DNA from: Bog-950 sp046329495
GTDB taxonomy: Bacteria; Bacteroidota; Bacteroidia; Chitinophagales; LD1
Length of the DNA stretch: 64,000 nucleotides
NCBI GenBank assembly: GCA_046329495.1
Contig: JAXLUO010000002.1
Span: forward strand, 186,001-250,000
Direction of reading: 5' to 3'
In this document: in pieces, positions 51,679 through 61,452 of the stretch
Position numbering within the stretch: the stretch's first letter is position 1
Layout: each line of letters starts with the position of its first letter
Notes under the pieces: generated by a model
Told to the model about the DNA's origin: nothing
Databases searched by the model: none
The model's input: only the letters and a program-made list of their open reading frames with translations
Program-made: the position numbers and the translations under genes

Positions 51679-53496
51679 ATGAGGCTTTTACGCCGGGTTC
51701 TTCCCGTTTTCCTGATGGCTATTGCATGTTTTGCAACGGCTCAAATAGATACCAGTTCATTCGGTGGACTTTATTTCATCAAGCTGCCCAATGGCATGAG
51801 CTCGGTAGTTTACCCAAAACCGGGAGCACCTAACGTGCAGATAAGCCTGCATATAAGAGCGGGAAGCACCTATGAAACTGATACCTCCAGCGGTAGTAGC
51901 AACCTTATTCAAAGCATTTTTGCTGACCGGATAGCAACAGCATTGCGCAGCGGTAAACAGGGGGTATCGTTACAGAATACGGCTTTTACAGCCTGGTGCA
52001 CACCCGAGCAAACAATCTTTCAAATCTCCGGCCCACCGGCTTACACGCCTATTTACCTGCAATTATTGGGAAACGCACTTTATAATGCGCCGGTTTTACC
52101 CAATGAATTAGAGAAAGCTATTGAAGCGAGGAAAAAAGAAAATGAAGCAAGTAAAACCGATAAGGCCAAACAACTTGAAGAGAAGTTAAGTAGACAGATT
52201 TACAGATTAGATTATTACCGCATTAATGTAACGGGCGATCCTGCTGTATTATCAAAACTTGACACGCAAATTGTAAACACTTACTACCGCAAGCTATATG
52301 TGCCTGAAAATTCGCTGTTTGGTGTTGCAGGTGCTATTACTCCGGTTTTGTACCAGGATTTTTTTGAGAATGCTTATCGCAAGGTGTATCGTACGGACTT
52401 TGATCCCGAAGTAATTATAAGAGTGGTGGATTTTAAACCTATGCTTTATACAACGCAGTTAGTAGCGGAAGCAGAAACCAGCCAACCGGAATTTCAAATC
52501 TGCTGGCAGTTTCCGGGAAGTAATGCTAACGGCCAGTTAAGTTACATGGCTTACCTGCTGAGTTCGGTTTTGAACGACAAAAACAATTATATACAGGCAA
52601 AGGCGCGAAAACTTGGATGTAATTTTCTACAGTTTCAATACGAGGCCAATAGCTTTAGCGCTATCTTTAGGGCAATCATCCGCCCATCGAAAGCAAATTT
52701 CTTTCAAACCTACCACATGGTGTTGACTGAGCTACTGCAACTGGATAAAACCCTGTTAAACGAAACGATGCTGAATGCAGGTAAACTGAAATTTAAGAAG
52801 GAATACACCGACATTACGCAGACCTTAGCCTATCCGGACTGGGTAATAAAGTACTGGCCCTTTCGCTCAGAAATTTTCTTTCAAACCTTACCTGACAGCA
52901 TAATGCCCATAAAGGAGAATGCGATGCGGAAGTTTGCCATTGAATACCTGCGCGAAAGTCCACATACAACGGCTTTATTTATAAATGCAGCAGACCGTGC
53001 CGAACTTGGTGTGGATTCGCAGTTTATTGAACTGGACGAGCAGATCAATAACACCGTATTTTCATTCAGACCCAATGTTACCGAACTGGAAGGGGAAACC
53101 AATGAAAAAGCACTTAAAAACCTGCTGCAATGGTTGCAAATAAATACCGATATACAGGCACAGGTTAACGGATGGTCGGACGAGGGAGAATACAACCGCG
53201 TAAAGGATGATTCCATTATGCAGTTTATTGATTCGATGCCTGAGTTCAGGAAGATAAAGGTGGACCTTGTAAAGAAGAATTATCTGCGACCGGATGTTGT
53301 GCGGGCGCTAAAGGTGGTTAAATACCTGTATGACCACGGCATTGCCAAGGAAAGGCTGACAGGTACCGGCATGGTGTTTAAATCGGCCAACCGGCAAGAG
53401 GCCCTCAGTAATATGAAGGTTGAAGTAACATTGAACAAGCTACGCAAAAGCGTATCGCTATTTGAATACCATTATGGAGTAAAACCAAAAGAATGA
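51679..53496 (+). CDS. M16-peptidase-like protein lacking zinc motif, fused to OmpA-like domain
   Basis: A 605-aa exported protein (signal MRLLRRVLPVFLMAIACFATAQ). Residues about 30-460 match an M16 insulinase/processing-protease layout (GLYFIKLPNGMSSVVYPKPGAPNVQISLHIRAGSTYET ... LYVPENSLFGVAGAITP), but the HxxEH zinc site is absent, replaced by SSNLIQSIFADR. The C-terminal 110 residues form an OmpA/MotB-like peptidoglycan-binding domain (IQAQVNGWSDEGEYNRVKDDS ... VVKYLYDHGIAKERLTGTGM). It may act as a peptidoglycan-anchored binding scaffold. Start ATG 51679; the stop overlaps the thioesterase start by 4 bases. Confidence 0.82.
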   Translation: MRLLRRVLPVFLMAIACFATAQIDTSSFGGLYFIKLPNGMSSVVYPKPGAPNVQISLHIRAGSTYETDTSSGSSNLIQSIFADRIATALRSGKQGVSLQNTAFTAWCTPEQTIFQISGPPAYTPIYLQLLGNALYNAPVLPNELEKAIEARKKENEASKTDKAKQLEEKLSRQIYRLDYYRINVTGDPAVLSKLDTQIVNTYYRKLYVPENSLFGVAGAITPVLYQDFFENAYRKVYRTDFDPEVIIRVVDFKPMLYTTQLVAEAETSQPEFQICWQFPGSNANGQLSYMAYLLSSVLNDKNNYIQAKARKLGCNFLQFQYEANSFSAIFRAIIRPSKANFFQTYHMVLTELLQLDKTLLNETMLNAGKLKFKKEYTDITQTLAYPDWVIKYWPFRSEIFFQTLPDSIMPIKENAMRKFAIEYLRESPHTTALFINAADRAELGVDSQFIELDEQINNTVFSFRPNVTELEGETNEKALKNLLQWLQINTDIQAQVNGWSDEGEYNRVKDDSIMQFIDSMPEFRKIKVDLVKKNYLRPDVVRALKVVKYLYDHGIAKERLTGTGMVFKSANRQEALSNMKVEVTLNKLRKSVSLFEYHYGVKPKE

Positions 53497-54014
53497 TGCA
53501 TCACGGAAAAACACCGAAAGAATCGACAACAATAATGACCGAGATTGTGTTGCCCAACGACACAAACGCACTCAACAATTTACGCGGAGGTAAAATATTG
53601 CACTGGATGGACATAGCCTGCGCTATTGCAGGTGGAAAGCACTCTAATTCAATAGTAGTAACCGCATCGGTTGACAATGTATCGTGGGAGAACCCGATAA
53701 AAATAGGTGACGTAGTAACTATTGAAGCCAAGGTTACCCGCTGCTTTAATACCAGTATGGAGATTTACGCAGAGGTTTGGGCAGAGAACCTGCCTACCCA
53801 AACACGTTACAAGTGCAACGAAGCGTATTATACTTTTGTGGCGCTTGACAGCAATGGCAGACCTAAGAAGGTAACACCATTAATACCTGAAACTGCTGAC
53901 GAAAAGAAACAGCACGAAATGGCCCTTCGGCGCCGCGAGTTGCGCCTGGTATTAGCCGGCCGAATGAAGGCGGCCGATGCGCCTGAACTGCGCAATTTGT
54001 TTTTCGGGAATTAA
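53493..54014 (+). CDS. Acyl-CoA thioesterase (hotdog fold)
   Basis: A 173-aa cytosolic hotdog protein of the BFIT/ACOT branch: N-terminal MHHGKTPKESTTIMTEIVLPNDTNALNNLRGGKILHWMDIACAI with the catalytic helix, and a C-terminal pair of strands VEKVTRCFNTSMEIYAEV-like segment. It hydrolyses acyl-CoA to free acid and CoA. ATGA overlap with the preceding gene shows coupled translation, which is odd for such different products. A terminator follows. Confidence 0.92.
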   Translation: MMHHGKTPKESTTIMTEIVLPNDTNALNNLRGGKILHWMDIACAIAGGKHSNSIVVTASVDNVSWENPIKIGDVVTIEAKVTRCFNTSMEIYAEVWAENLPTQTRYKCNEAYYTFVALDSNGRPKKVTPLIPETADEKKQHEMALRRRELRLVLAGRMKAADAPELRNLFFGN

Positions 54015-54018
54015 TCCA

Positions 54019-54051
54019 ATAAAAAAGGCGAAGAATTTCTTCGCCTTTTTT
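54019..54051. terminator. Bidirectional terminator
   Basis: AAAAAAGGCGAAGAA and TTCTTCGCCTTTTTT arms (loop about 2 bases) between convergent thioesterase and reductase genes. Confidence 0.9.
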
Positions 54052-54069
54052 ATTGCTTATCAATTATGA

Positions 54070-55158
54070 TCATAAATCGTAATTAAGAACGATGCCATTG
54101 CTTTTAGGGTGCGATTGGCAGGTTAACACATAACCTTTTGCAATTTCAGCATCGGTTAAACTTTCGCGGTCATCCATTTCTACTTTACCCGAAATAAGTT
54201 TCGCGCGGCAGGTACAGCAGGCAGCAACCATGCAGGAATATGGTGGATCATACCCTGCATCTAACGCAGCTTCCAGTATCGTTTCCTTCTCGCTCACTTC
54301 AAACTCGGCCTGGCGACCATCCCATATGATCTTTACCTTCGTTTTACCGGTAAAAGGTGTTTCATCTTTTACAGCAGCACCAACTCCCGCCGCTTGTTTA
54401 TCTTCTTCCGCTTTGGCGGTAAAGTATTCGATGTGCAAACGCTCTTTAGGGATACCTAATAACTGAAGTGCACTTTCTACTTCCTTCATCATTGGCGTTG
54501 GGCCACAGATGAAAAACTCGGCCTGCTGAAAATTGAGGTCTGTGTTTTCGCGCAATAGTTTAAGCGCCATATCCTTCACCATGAAGCCACTGTAAGGATG
54601 TGCGGCATTAAGCGGCGTATCGAAAATGTGGACCACTTTTAAGCGTGATGCATATGTACCAAGCAGGTCTTCGATGTGGTTTTTGAAAATGATGCTCTCC
54701 TCGTTGCGGTTACCATAGAACAAGGTAACACGGCTTCCAGTTTCCTGGGTTAATACGGATTTTAGTATGGAAAACACGGGAGTAATACCTGAACCGCCAG
54801 CAAACAGCACATAGTGCTTGGCATTTGCAGGACTTATAGCAGAATGGAAATTGCCCATAGGCTCCATGACTTCCACTTCTAAACCCGGTTTAAAATTATC
54901 GTTTATATAGTTGGAGCCTTTACCGCCGCTTACGCGTTTAATGGCAATGGTAGGTAGTTCGCCTGTAAAAGGAGAACTACAGAAGGAGTAACTGCGGTTT
55001 ACATTTTCGCCATTAACCACCAGTTTAAGCGTGGTGTATTGTCCGGGTAAGTAGTTAAAGTTCGCTTTTAACTCATCGGGCACCTGAAACGATACTGATA
55101 CGGCATCAGCGGTTTCGTTCCTTACTTCTGCAACCTTTAACTTATGAAATCGTGACAT
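54070..55158 (-). CDS. PaaE-like ferredoxin/FAD reductase
   Basis: A 362-aa oxidoreductase: FAD domain with RSYSFCSSP (about 55-63), NADP pocket LFAGGSGITPVFSILKSVL, and FICGPTPMMKEVESAL, then a C-terminal plant-type [2Fe-2S] ferredoxin domain with cysteines in SCMVAACCTC and VLTCQSHP. It passes electrons from NADPH to an oxygenase; in paa clusters this is the phenylacetyl-CoA epoxidase reductase, but no paaABCD genes are nearby, so the partner here is unknown (it could serve a desaturase or hydroxylase). Confidence 0.92.
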   Translation of the reverse strand: MSRFHKLKVAEVRNETADAVSVSFQVPDELKANFNYLPGQYTTLKLVVNGENVNRSYSFCSSPFTGELPTIAIKRVSGGKGSNYINDNFKPGLEVEVMEPMGNFHSAISPANAKHYVLFAGGSGITPVFSILKSVLTQETGSRVTLFYGNRNEESIIFKNHIEDLLGTYASRLKVVHIFDTPLNAAHPYSGFMVKDMALKLLRENTDLNFQQAEFFICGPTPMMKEVESALQLLGIPKERLHIEYFTAKAEEDKQAAGVGAAVKDETPFTGKTKVKIIWDGRQAEFEVSEKETILEAALDAGYDPPYSCMVAACCTCRAKLISGKVEMDDRESLTDAEIAKGYVLTCQSHPKSNGIVLNYDL

Positions 55159-55196
55159 GCTTAATTTTTTTCGAACTCAAAAATAACAATACAGGC

Positions 55197-55643
55197 TTAG
55201 CCTGCTTTTACCAACTCTACATCAAAAATTAGTGTAGCCTTTGCAGGTATTACCGGCGGACGGCCCTGCTCGCCATAGGCCAGAAAGTAAGGGATAATTA
55301 ATTTAGCCTTACTGCCTTCTTTCAGTAATGCAATGCCTTCGTCCCAGCCTTTAATAACACGGCCTGCGCCAATGGGAAATACGATTGGTTGGTTACGGCG
55401 GTATGAGGAATCGAACACCGTTCCGTTTACCAGCATACCTGTGTAGTGCACCGCTACATTTTGAAACTTTTGTGGTGCATTACCTGTGCCCGGTGTTTCA
55501 AGTATATAATGCAATCCGCTTGGCGTACCTATCGCCCCGGGATAATTCGTTTCAACAAAGGTTTTGAACTCGGCCATCGCCACTAATTGCGCTTGTTCGC
55601 GCTGTTGACGCAGTTCTTCTAATTTCTTTTCATATTCTGTCAT
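55197..55643 (-). CDS. FKBP-type peptidyl-prolyl isomerase
   Basis: A 148-aa protein with a charged N-terminal helix, then an FKBP domain: VAVHYTGMLVNGTVFDSSYRR, VIKGWDEGIALLKEGSKAKLIIP, YGEQGRPPVIPAKATLIFDVELV. It speeds cis/trans proline isomerisation during folding. No signal peptide is evident, so it is likely cytoplasmic. Same strand as the reductase, 38 bases upstream of it, so the two may share a transcript. Confidence 0.95.
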   Translation of the reverse strand: MTEYEKKLEELRQQREQAQLVAMAEFKTFVETNYPGAIGTPSGLHYILETPGTGNAPQKFQNVAVHYTGMLVNGTVFDSSYRRNQPIVFPIGAGRVIKGWDEGIALLKEGSKAKLIIPYFLAYGEQGRPPVIPAKATLIFDVELVKAG

Positions 55644-55679
55644 AATCGAGCTTTATAATTGTGCTTAAATTTTAACTCT

Positions 55680-56270
55680 TTAAATACGCTCCATTTTTAC
55701 TGTAGCAATTGAAACATGAAACTCCGCCTTTTGTAAGCGACCATTAACAAAGTGATACACACTTCGGTTTCCATCGCTGGCTTTAAATTCAACAGTGCCT
55801 GGTTCAGGTTTTTCAAGATTCACGAATTCTCCTTCGGGCTCATAAAACATGCGCTTAATATTAGAGGGATCCTTAAAATACAAGCCCAATACGGAGAATA
55901 CAGGTGCTTCGGTAAAAGTTCTTTTGCCTTTGTTACCGTTTACCTGATAGGTAAGTCCCTCCAGTTTTATTATTGACCAGCGAGTAACTTTTCCGTTCTC
56001 TACCTCCCGAAAATTGCTTGAAAATAATTTGCCGCCTTTAAATACCACTTCGTAATGCGTAATATTTTCGCGATCGACCCAAAGAATGGTGGCCTTGTTT
56101 CGCGAGTCGGCTATAAACGTTTCAGTACCATCAGCTGCTACCTGATGCACCACCACCAATTCTCCGATTTTATCGCCCCAAAGCATCATTTTAAACCGGG
56201 CAGTATCGGCTGTTGCAAAACTTTGCAAAACAGCAAACCAAAACAGCGCGATCCAATAGAGGCGTTTCAT
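55680..56270 (-). CDS. Exported DUF6134-like protein (196 aa)
   Basis: A signal peptide (MKRLYWIALFWFAVLQSFA) is followed by a strand-rich domain (TARFKMMLWGDKIGELVVVHQVAADGTETFIADS ... RKATILWVDRENITHYEVVF, EKPEPGTVEFKASDG). The pattern is like a small family of Bacteroidota periplasmic proteins of unknown role (DUF6134-like). It lies 11 bases after the TonB receptor gene in the same direction and is probably co-transcribed with it, so it may help that receptor or its cargo. Confidence 0.7.
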   Translation of the reverse strand: MKRLYWIALFWFAVLQSFATADTARFKMMLWGDKIGELVVVHQVAADGTETFIADSRNKATILWVDRENITHYEVVFKGGKLFSSNFREVENGKVTRWSIIKLEGLTYQVNGNKGKRTFTEAPVFSVLGLYFKDPSNIKRMFYEPEGEFVNLEKPEPGTVEFKASDGNRSVYHFVNGRLQKAEFHVSIATVKMERI

Positions 56271-56281
56271 ACCTGCAACTC

Positions 56282-58564
56282 TTAAAATGCGAATGATAGG
56301 GACATGCTTGGGATGATAGGCAACTGGTTAACACGTGTAAACGTAACGCGGTCGAAATAGAAAATGTTCTTGCGGTTGTACACATTGCTGGCACTGGCAC
56401 TTAACTCAATCTTAAGCTTATCCTTTATATTAAATATCTTTTTGAAAGCAATATCCATGCGGTGGTAGGTTGGTAAGCGCCCACCATTAATATTGCTACT
56501 ATACAGCATGCCCAGGTTACCGTTGTTGGTAGTATAATTAGTGCTGATGCCGTCGTTGAAATTAAGCGCTTCGTAGAAGGCCTGTGTTTGGGTAAAAGGG
56601 AAACCCGAGCCGAAGTTCCAACGAACGGAAACCTCATAATCTTTCTTCTTGCCAAAGGTATACGAGGCCAGCAGGTTAACATTGTGGCGACGATCGAAAT
56701 GGGGCGGATACGTTTGAACTCCATCATTACGATGCACCCAGGCTAACGAATAGGTGCCGTAAACGAATAAACCTTTGTATTCCCATTTGGCCATTACATC
56801 CAAACCATAGGCATCACCTTTTTCCAGCATATAGTTAGGGTCGTCGTTAAACTGCTTAAAGCGGTTAATGTTAAAGAGGTGCCAGAAATATTTGTAATAG
56901 GGCTCGATATTAACCGTAACATTTTTAGGCAGATCCAATTCAACACCGAAGATGGCATGCACACTACGCTGCATGTTGCGTATTTTGTCGTACTTACTTG
57001 TGTTTCCTGTTGCATCAACAGGCACTTCATCCGGCCCGGTAAGAAAACCGGTAAACAAGTTCACCACATCACGGTCGCTCTTGGCACTGATAAAGTTCTG
57101 CGAATACATACCAGTAGCCAACTTCAAGCGAATCATATCATTGATGTTGTACTTCATGCTCAGGCGTGGCTCGGGCGAGAACGCTGCAATGTTGGAGTAG
57201 TATTGCAAGCGTGCACCCGCTTCTATCACAAACTTTTTAATGTATTTGTGCAGCATGAAATAGGCGCCAAGGTCAGTTGTATTCTGGTTTTGCTCGTATT
57301 TCTGCAAGTTGCTGGTGTTATAGAAGGAAAGTTCCGTGCGATTGCCTTCAATTACCAATCCGTATTTCAATTCGCCCTGTTTCAGATAATAGACGAAGTC
57401 CATACCGATATCGAAACCGCCAATTAAACTACGACGAGGAAGGTTGTCGGCTTCTGTAAGTTTAATTTCGTATTGCGAATAACTGAAGTGGGTATTAAAG
57501 TAGAGGTTAGAGTTTTTAGGAACAGCCAAAAAGTTACCGCCTATACCAAAGGTATTCCACTGATAGCGGGCAGCTGCAAATGAAGCTATATCGCGAAAAT
57601 TAAAACCGGTGATATTGAACTTGCTACCCGCACCTGTACTCAACGAAAACTTGCCGTAAAAGTCGTAGAACGAATACGGCAGACCGTTTTTACCGGCATA
57701 AGGGTAAAGAGCCTTAGAACTTTGGTTAAGATACGAAACCTTAGAGCTAAGAATTAAGGAAGCGCTGGTTTTGCTGTTCTCTTTCAACTTAACTACCGGA
57801 ATTTCTAACAAGGCATGCGCCATAAACGGGCTTGCGCCAACCTTTCCACTGAATTTTTTGCGATTACCATCCTTAGTAGTTACATCAACCACAGCCGAAA
57901 TACGGCCGCCATATTGGCTCGGGAAACCGCCGGTATATACGTCAACGTTCTTAATTACATCCGTTTCATAAACTGAAAAAAGGCCAATGGAGTGAAAAGG
58001 ATTATACACCGTAATTCCATCGAGCAAAAATTTGGTTTGAATGGGTGTGCCGCCACGTATAACTACCTGGCCACCCTGGTCGCCCGTTGAAACTACACCT
58101 GGTAACATCTGCAGGTATTGGGCAATATCCGCCTCGCCGCCTATGGTAGGCATGCGTTTCATATCAACCGGAGTTACAGATACCACTGAAACACGTGATT
58201 CGGTACGGCGTTGTTCTTTTTCGGCACTGATCTCTACGCCACCTAATTCAACCGACTTGGTTTCCATGAAGTACTTCATGTTAACCGTACCGCTTTTCTT
58301 TATCTCAACCGTTTGGGTTTGGCTATCAAAACCGATATACGATACGGTAATTTTATAGGTGCCGGGGGCCAGGTTGGGGATGTAAAAGAAACCCTGGTCG
58401 TCGGTTGCCGCTCCCAAATCGGAGCTATCAATTTTAACCGATGCAAACGGAACTGCTTCGCCATTGGCCTTATCATATACAAAACCTTTTACTGCGCCTT
58501 TTTGGGCTATCGCAAAAGACACCATGGCAAGAACCAAAAAAGCAAGAATAGATATACGCTTCAT
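56282..58564 (-). CDS. TonB-dependent outer membrane receptor
   Basis: A 760-aa receptor: signal peptide to about 20, CarboxypepD_reg-like domain at 25-110 (AVKGFVYDKANGEAVPFASVKIDSSDLG), plug with VVSTGDQGGQVVIRGGTPIQTKFLLDGITVYNPFH, then the barrel ending FYFDRVTFTRVNQLPIIPSMSLSFAF. It likely imports an iron complex, cofactor or glycan; no SusD gene is adjacent. A small exported protein gene follows in the operon at 11 bases. ATG 58564 starts the signal peptide; the longer frame does not. Confidence 0.93.
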   Translation of the reverse strand: MKRISILAFLVLAMVSFAIAQKGAVKGFVYDKANGEAVPFASVKIDSSDLGAATDDQGFFYIPNLAPGTYKITVSYIGFDSQTQTVEIKKSGTVNMKYFMETKSVELGGVEISAEKEQRRTESRVSVVSVTPVDMKRMPTIGGEADIAQYLQMLPGVVSTGDQGGQVVIRGGTPIQTKFLLDGITVYNPFHSIGLFSVYETDVIKNVDVYTGGFPSQYGGRISAVVDVTTKDGNRKKFSGKVGASPFMAHALLEIPVVKLKENSKTSASLILSSKVSYLNQSSKALYPYAGKNGLPYSFYDFYGKFSLSTGAGSKFNITGFNFRDIASFAAARYQWNTFGIGGNFLAVPKNSNLYFNTHFSYSQYEIKLTEADNLPRRSLIGGFDIGMDFVYYLKQGELKYGLVIEGNRTELSFYNTSNLQKYEQNQNTTDLGAYFMLHKYIKKFVIEAGARLQYYSNIAAFSPEPRLSMKYNINDMIRLKLATGMYSQNFISAKSDRDVVNLFTGFLTGPDEVPVDATGNTSKYDKIRNMQRSVHAIFGVELDLPKNVTVNIEPYYKYFWHLFNINRFKQFNDDPNYMLEKGDAYGLDVMAKWEYKGLFVYGTYSLAWVHRNDGVQTYPPHFDRRHNVNLLASYTFGKKKDYEVSVRWNFGSGFPFTQTQAFYEALNFNDGISTNYTTNNGNLGMLYSSNINGGRLPTYHRMDIAFKKIFNIKDKLKIELSASASNVYNRKNIFYFDRVTFTRVNQLPIIPSMSLSFAF

Positions 58565-58638
58565 ACAGACATTTAAGCGGGGCGCAAGATACAATTTTGC
58601 CCCAAAGTAACCTTTAACAGAGCCTCCGGTGAAAACTG

Positions 58639-59205
58639 TTAAATCTTAATGTAATTGCTGAATATTTTGATGGAAATAGCCAATAAAATGACCCCAAAAA
58701 ACTTTTTAATAGCAGCCAAAGCGGTATCGCCTAATTTCTCCTCAATCCAGTCGCTGCCCCTTAAAACAAGGTAAACTATAGCCAGGTTTATTACGATACC
58801 CACTAAAATTTCAACAGAACCATAAACAGCCCGCAACGAAAGAATGGTGGTTAAGGTTCCTGAACCTGCAATTAAAGGAAAAGCTACCGGCACATAGTTA
58901 CCGGCACGCCCTTCTTCGGGGTTGGTGCGAAAGAGATTGATACCCAAAATCATTTCGAGGGCCAGGATAAACAACACAATGGAGCCCGCCAGAGCAAAAG
59001 AGCGAACATCAACGCCCATGAAGTTAAGAAAGGTTTCTCCTACAAAAAGGAAGAAAACCATTAAAGCGCCTGAAGAAATTGTAGCCAGGATAGGATGGAA
59101 ATCGGGCACCCGCCTTTTTACCGATATAATAACCGGTAAACTGCCTATTATATCCACCACCGCAAAAAGCGTAAACGTAACCGTAGTTACCGATTTAATG
59201 TCCAT
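58639..59205 (-). CDS. MarC-family integral membrane protein
   Basis: A 188-aa protein with six hydrophobic helices, starting MDIKSVTTVTFTLFAVVDIIGSLPVIISV and with PVAFPLIAGSGTLTTILSL, all features of the MarC/UPF0056 family. Members are inner membrane proteins of unclear transport role. It stands alone with short intergenic gaps to both sides. Confidence 0.9.
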   Translation of the reverse strand: MDIKSVTTVTFTLFAVVDIIGSLPVIISVKRRVPDFHPILATISSGALMVFFLFVGETFLNFMGVDVRSFALAGSIVLFILALEMILGINLFRTNPEEGRAGNYVPVAFPLIAGSGTLTTILSLRAVYGSVEILVGIVINLAIVYLVLRGSDWIEEKLGDTALAAIKKFFGVILLAISIKIFSNYIKI

Positions 59206-59241
59206 TGCCCAACTAAATTAGTCGGCGCAAAAATAGCCCAA

Positions 59242-61359
59242 TTATTGGTGCTGAATGGTAAGTCGTCCGGTTTTTAATAGCTGCGTGCCCTTTTGGATAC
59301 GGTATAGGTAATAACCCGAGGCCAGCATGGTTGTATTAAGATGCAGGCTGCCGGTAAAAACCTGTTTAGTTATTAGCTGGCCCGTTTCGCTAAGCACTTG
59401 AAAACTGAGCGGTTGGTTAAAATCGGTTTGCACATTCACTACATCGCTTGCCGGTGTAGGATAAACCCTGTAAGAATGTCCTGCGTCAAATTGCTTAATA
59501 CCGGTTTGCGGTGTAACTGTAATGATGGCCAAAGCAGCGGCGCAATTAGGGCATGTACTGTTTGAATTATCGCAGGCGCGATAATAGATAGTATCGGTGC
59601 CGGTAAAGCCCGGTGCCGGTATATAGGTAAATACGTTAGCGTTATCCATACTTACTGAACCATGTGCGGGTCCGCTTTTTATATTGGCATATAATCCACC
59701 ATTTTCAGGATCAGTATCGTTGGCCAGCACAGCAATGCTCGCAGTGTCGCCTTCTTCCACGCTAACTATGTCGTTTAATGCAGTTGGTATGCGATCGGCA
59801 TGATAATCCGGTTTGTATTTGTAATCCATATTAACAGGGAAAGTAGCTGCAGTTACTTCCGTTCCGCTTGCGTCAACTGCGGCCAAACGGATAGAATCAT
59901 CGCCAAAAACCTGAATCCTGGCATAAGTGGTATTGAAATTATCCTGATCGCATAGACCGCTACCACCCTGGTTCCACATATTAAAACCCATAAATTGCTG
60001 GTAAAGCACCCAATCTCTACTGTTTGCTTTGCTAAGGTTGCCACTATTTAATTCAGGGATGCCACTGTTGGTGCCATCATCCAAGCCAACCGTGTGCGAA
60101 TCGGCACTGATGAGATACACGTTCTTGATATTGTTATTCATAACATGATGGAGCACCGTATCGGCATCCTTCCAATATCCCGACCAATTATCGGCAAAGT
60201 TCTGTGCTGCGGTATAGCCTTTATTAGGGATATTTATGCCCTGTATATCGGGTGCCCAATAAGGCACATTGCCATTACCTATTTTCAGAAGCGTATCAAG
60301 CGCTAAACGCCCGCCTAAGTTATAGGCATCGCTGCTGATGATCAACTTCCAGGTGGCCGTTGAATTTTGCAATCCGGTTAACAGCCAATTCATTTGATTA
60401 TCGCCCAACAACGAATAGTGACCAGTTGCACGGTAGTACCAACCACCAGCGCTATCTATAATTGCGTTGGCTTGCGGCGTACGCATGCTTCGCAGGTCTA
60501 ACACAAATACCTCTACATTGCCTGAACGGAAACTGTGATAAATACCTTCGGATGTATCAACCAGGTTATAACCCGGGAACCATTCGCGGTAGCCGGTTAT
60601 AGAGTTACGGCGGGCTTTAGCAGGCATTTGCCAAACTTCGGGTGCACCGAGTGGTTTTGATTGAAATGGATTGATTACAAAGCCGGTTACTGCGTTGTAA
60701 CCTGCTGCATCGTTCAGGTAATCGTGGTCGTCGTATACATAATCAACGGCCACAGACTTAATAAAATGTTCGTGGCTTGGACTAACGTAGCGCTGCTTAT
60801 ACAAGTTTTGAACGTTTGCATAATTGCTGGCCCAGCTGGTTGGCGGGTTTGTAAAGTAAATATCGAACCAACCGTTACCATCGGGATAGCCCCAATCGCC
60901 CATTTGAATAAAGGCCTTAGGATTTTCGCTTAACGCCCGAACAAAAATGGCTGAATCGGTAGAAGTTAAATCGTAGATACAGGAACCGGCCACAAATACC
61001 TGGTTACGAACCATGCCGGCCGACTGAAAGGTTTCGAAGGTTACCACGTCACCAACCGGAACATTATTAATGGTAGTACGCAGGTAATAACGGGTATCAG
61101 GCAGCAAACCACTGGCAGTAATCTGGCCAATTGTATCAAGTGATGCGTCGGTAACTCCGCTAAATCCAAAACCTCCGCTGACAAAGGTGGGGTCGGTATT
61201 AACTTCAATTTTGAATGCGGTAGCCTGGCTGGTACGCAAAAAAACCCGGCACGAAGTATCGGTTACCCCACCCACAATGGGGCCATGCGTAACCACCTGT
61301 GCCTGAAGAAAGGCAAAAGACAAAAGAACAGCCGACAGTAAAACATATAGTTTTTTCAT
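59242..61359 (-). CDS. PhoD-like phosphatase with T9SS sorting domain
   Basis: A 705-aa exported protein. Signal peptide to about 20, a PhoD N-terminal fibronectin-like domain (HGPIVGGVTDTSCRVFLRTSQAT ... LPDTRYYLRTTIN), a metallophosphatase core with CIYDLT, QMGDWGYPDGNG (metal-ligand Asp) and YVYDDHDYLND, LISADSHTVG; then an Ig-like tandem (VLANDTDPENGGLYANIKSGPAHG) and a type A T9SS C-terminal domain (YRVYPTPASDVVNVQTD ... SGYYLYRIQKG). It is likely a surface or released phosphodiesterase/phosphatase for phosphate scavenging. Confidence 0.93.
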   Translation of the reverse strand: MKKLYVLLSAVLLSFAFLQAQVVTHGPIVGGVTDTSCRVFLRTSQATAFKIEVNTDPTFVSGGFGFSGVTDASLDTIGQITASGLLPDTRYYLRTTINNVPVGDVVTFETFQSAGMVRNQVFVAGSCIYDLTSTDSAIFVRALSENPKAFIQMGDWGYPDGNGWFDIYFTNPPTSWASNYANVQNLYKQRYVSPSHEHFIKSVAVDYVYDDHDYLNDAAGYNAVTGFVINPFQSKPLGAPEVWQMPAKARRNSITGYREWFPGYNLVDTSEGIYHSFRSGNVEVFVLDLRSMRTPQANAIIDSAGGWYYRATGHYSLLGDNQMNWLLTGLQNSTATWKLIISSDAYNLGGRLALDTLLKIGNGNVPYWAPDIQGINIPNKGYTAAQNFADNWSGYWKDADTVLHHVMNNNIKNVYLISADSHTVGLDDGTNSGIPELNSGNLSKANSRDWVLYQQFMGFNMWNQGGSGLCDQDNFNTTYARIQVFGDDSIRLAAVDASGTEVTAATFPVNMDYKYKPDYHADRIPTALNDIVSVEEGDTASIAVLANDTDPENGGLYANIKSGPAHGSVSMDNANVFTYIPAPGFTGTDTIYYRACDNSNSTCPNCAAALAIITVTPQTGIKQFDAGHSYRVYPTPASDVVNVQTDFNQPLSFQVLSETGQLITKQVFTGSLHLNTTMLASGYYLYRIQKGTQLLKTGRLTIQHQ

Positions 61360-61452
61360 TTTGGGTACATTGAGGAGGTGAATATAATAATTAGCGACGG
61401 AGCCTTAAAAGGATGGTTCCGTTTTCGATGGAAAAGGTAGTATCATAGCAAT

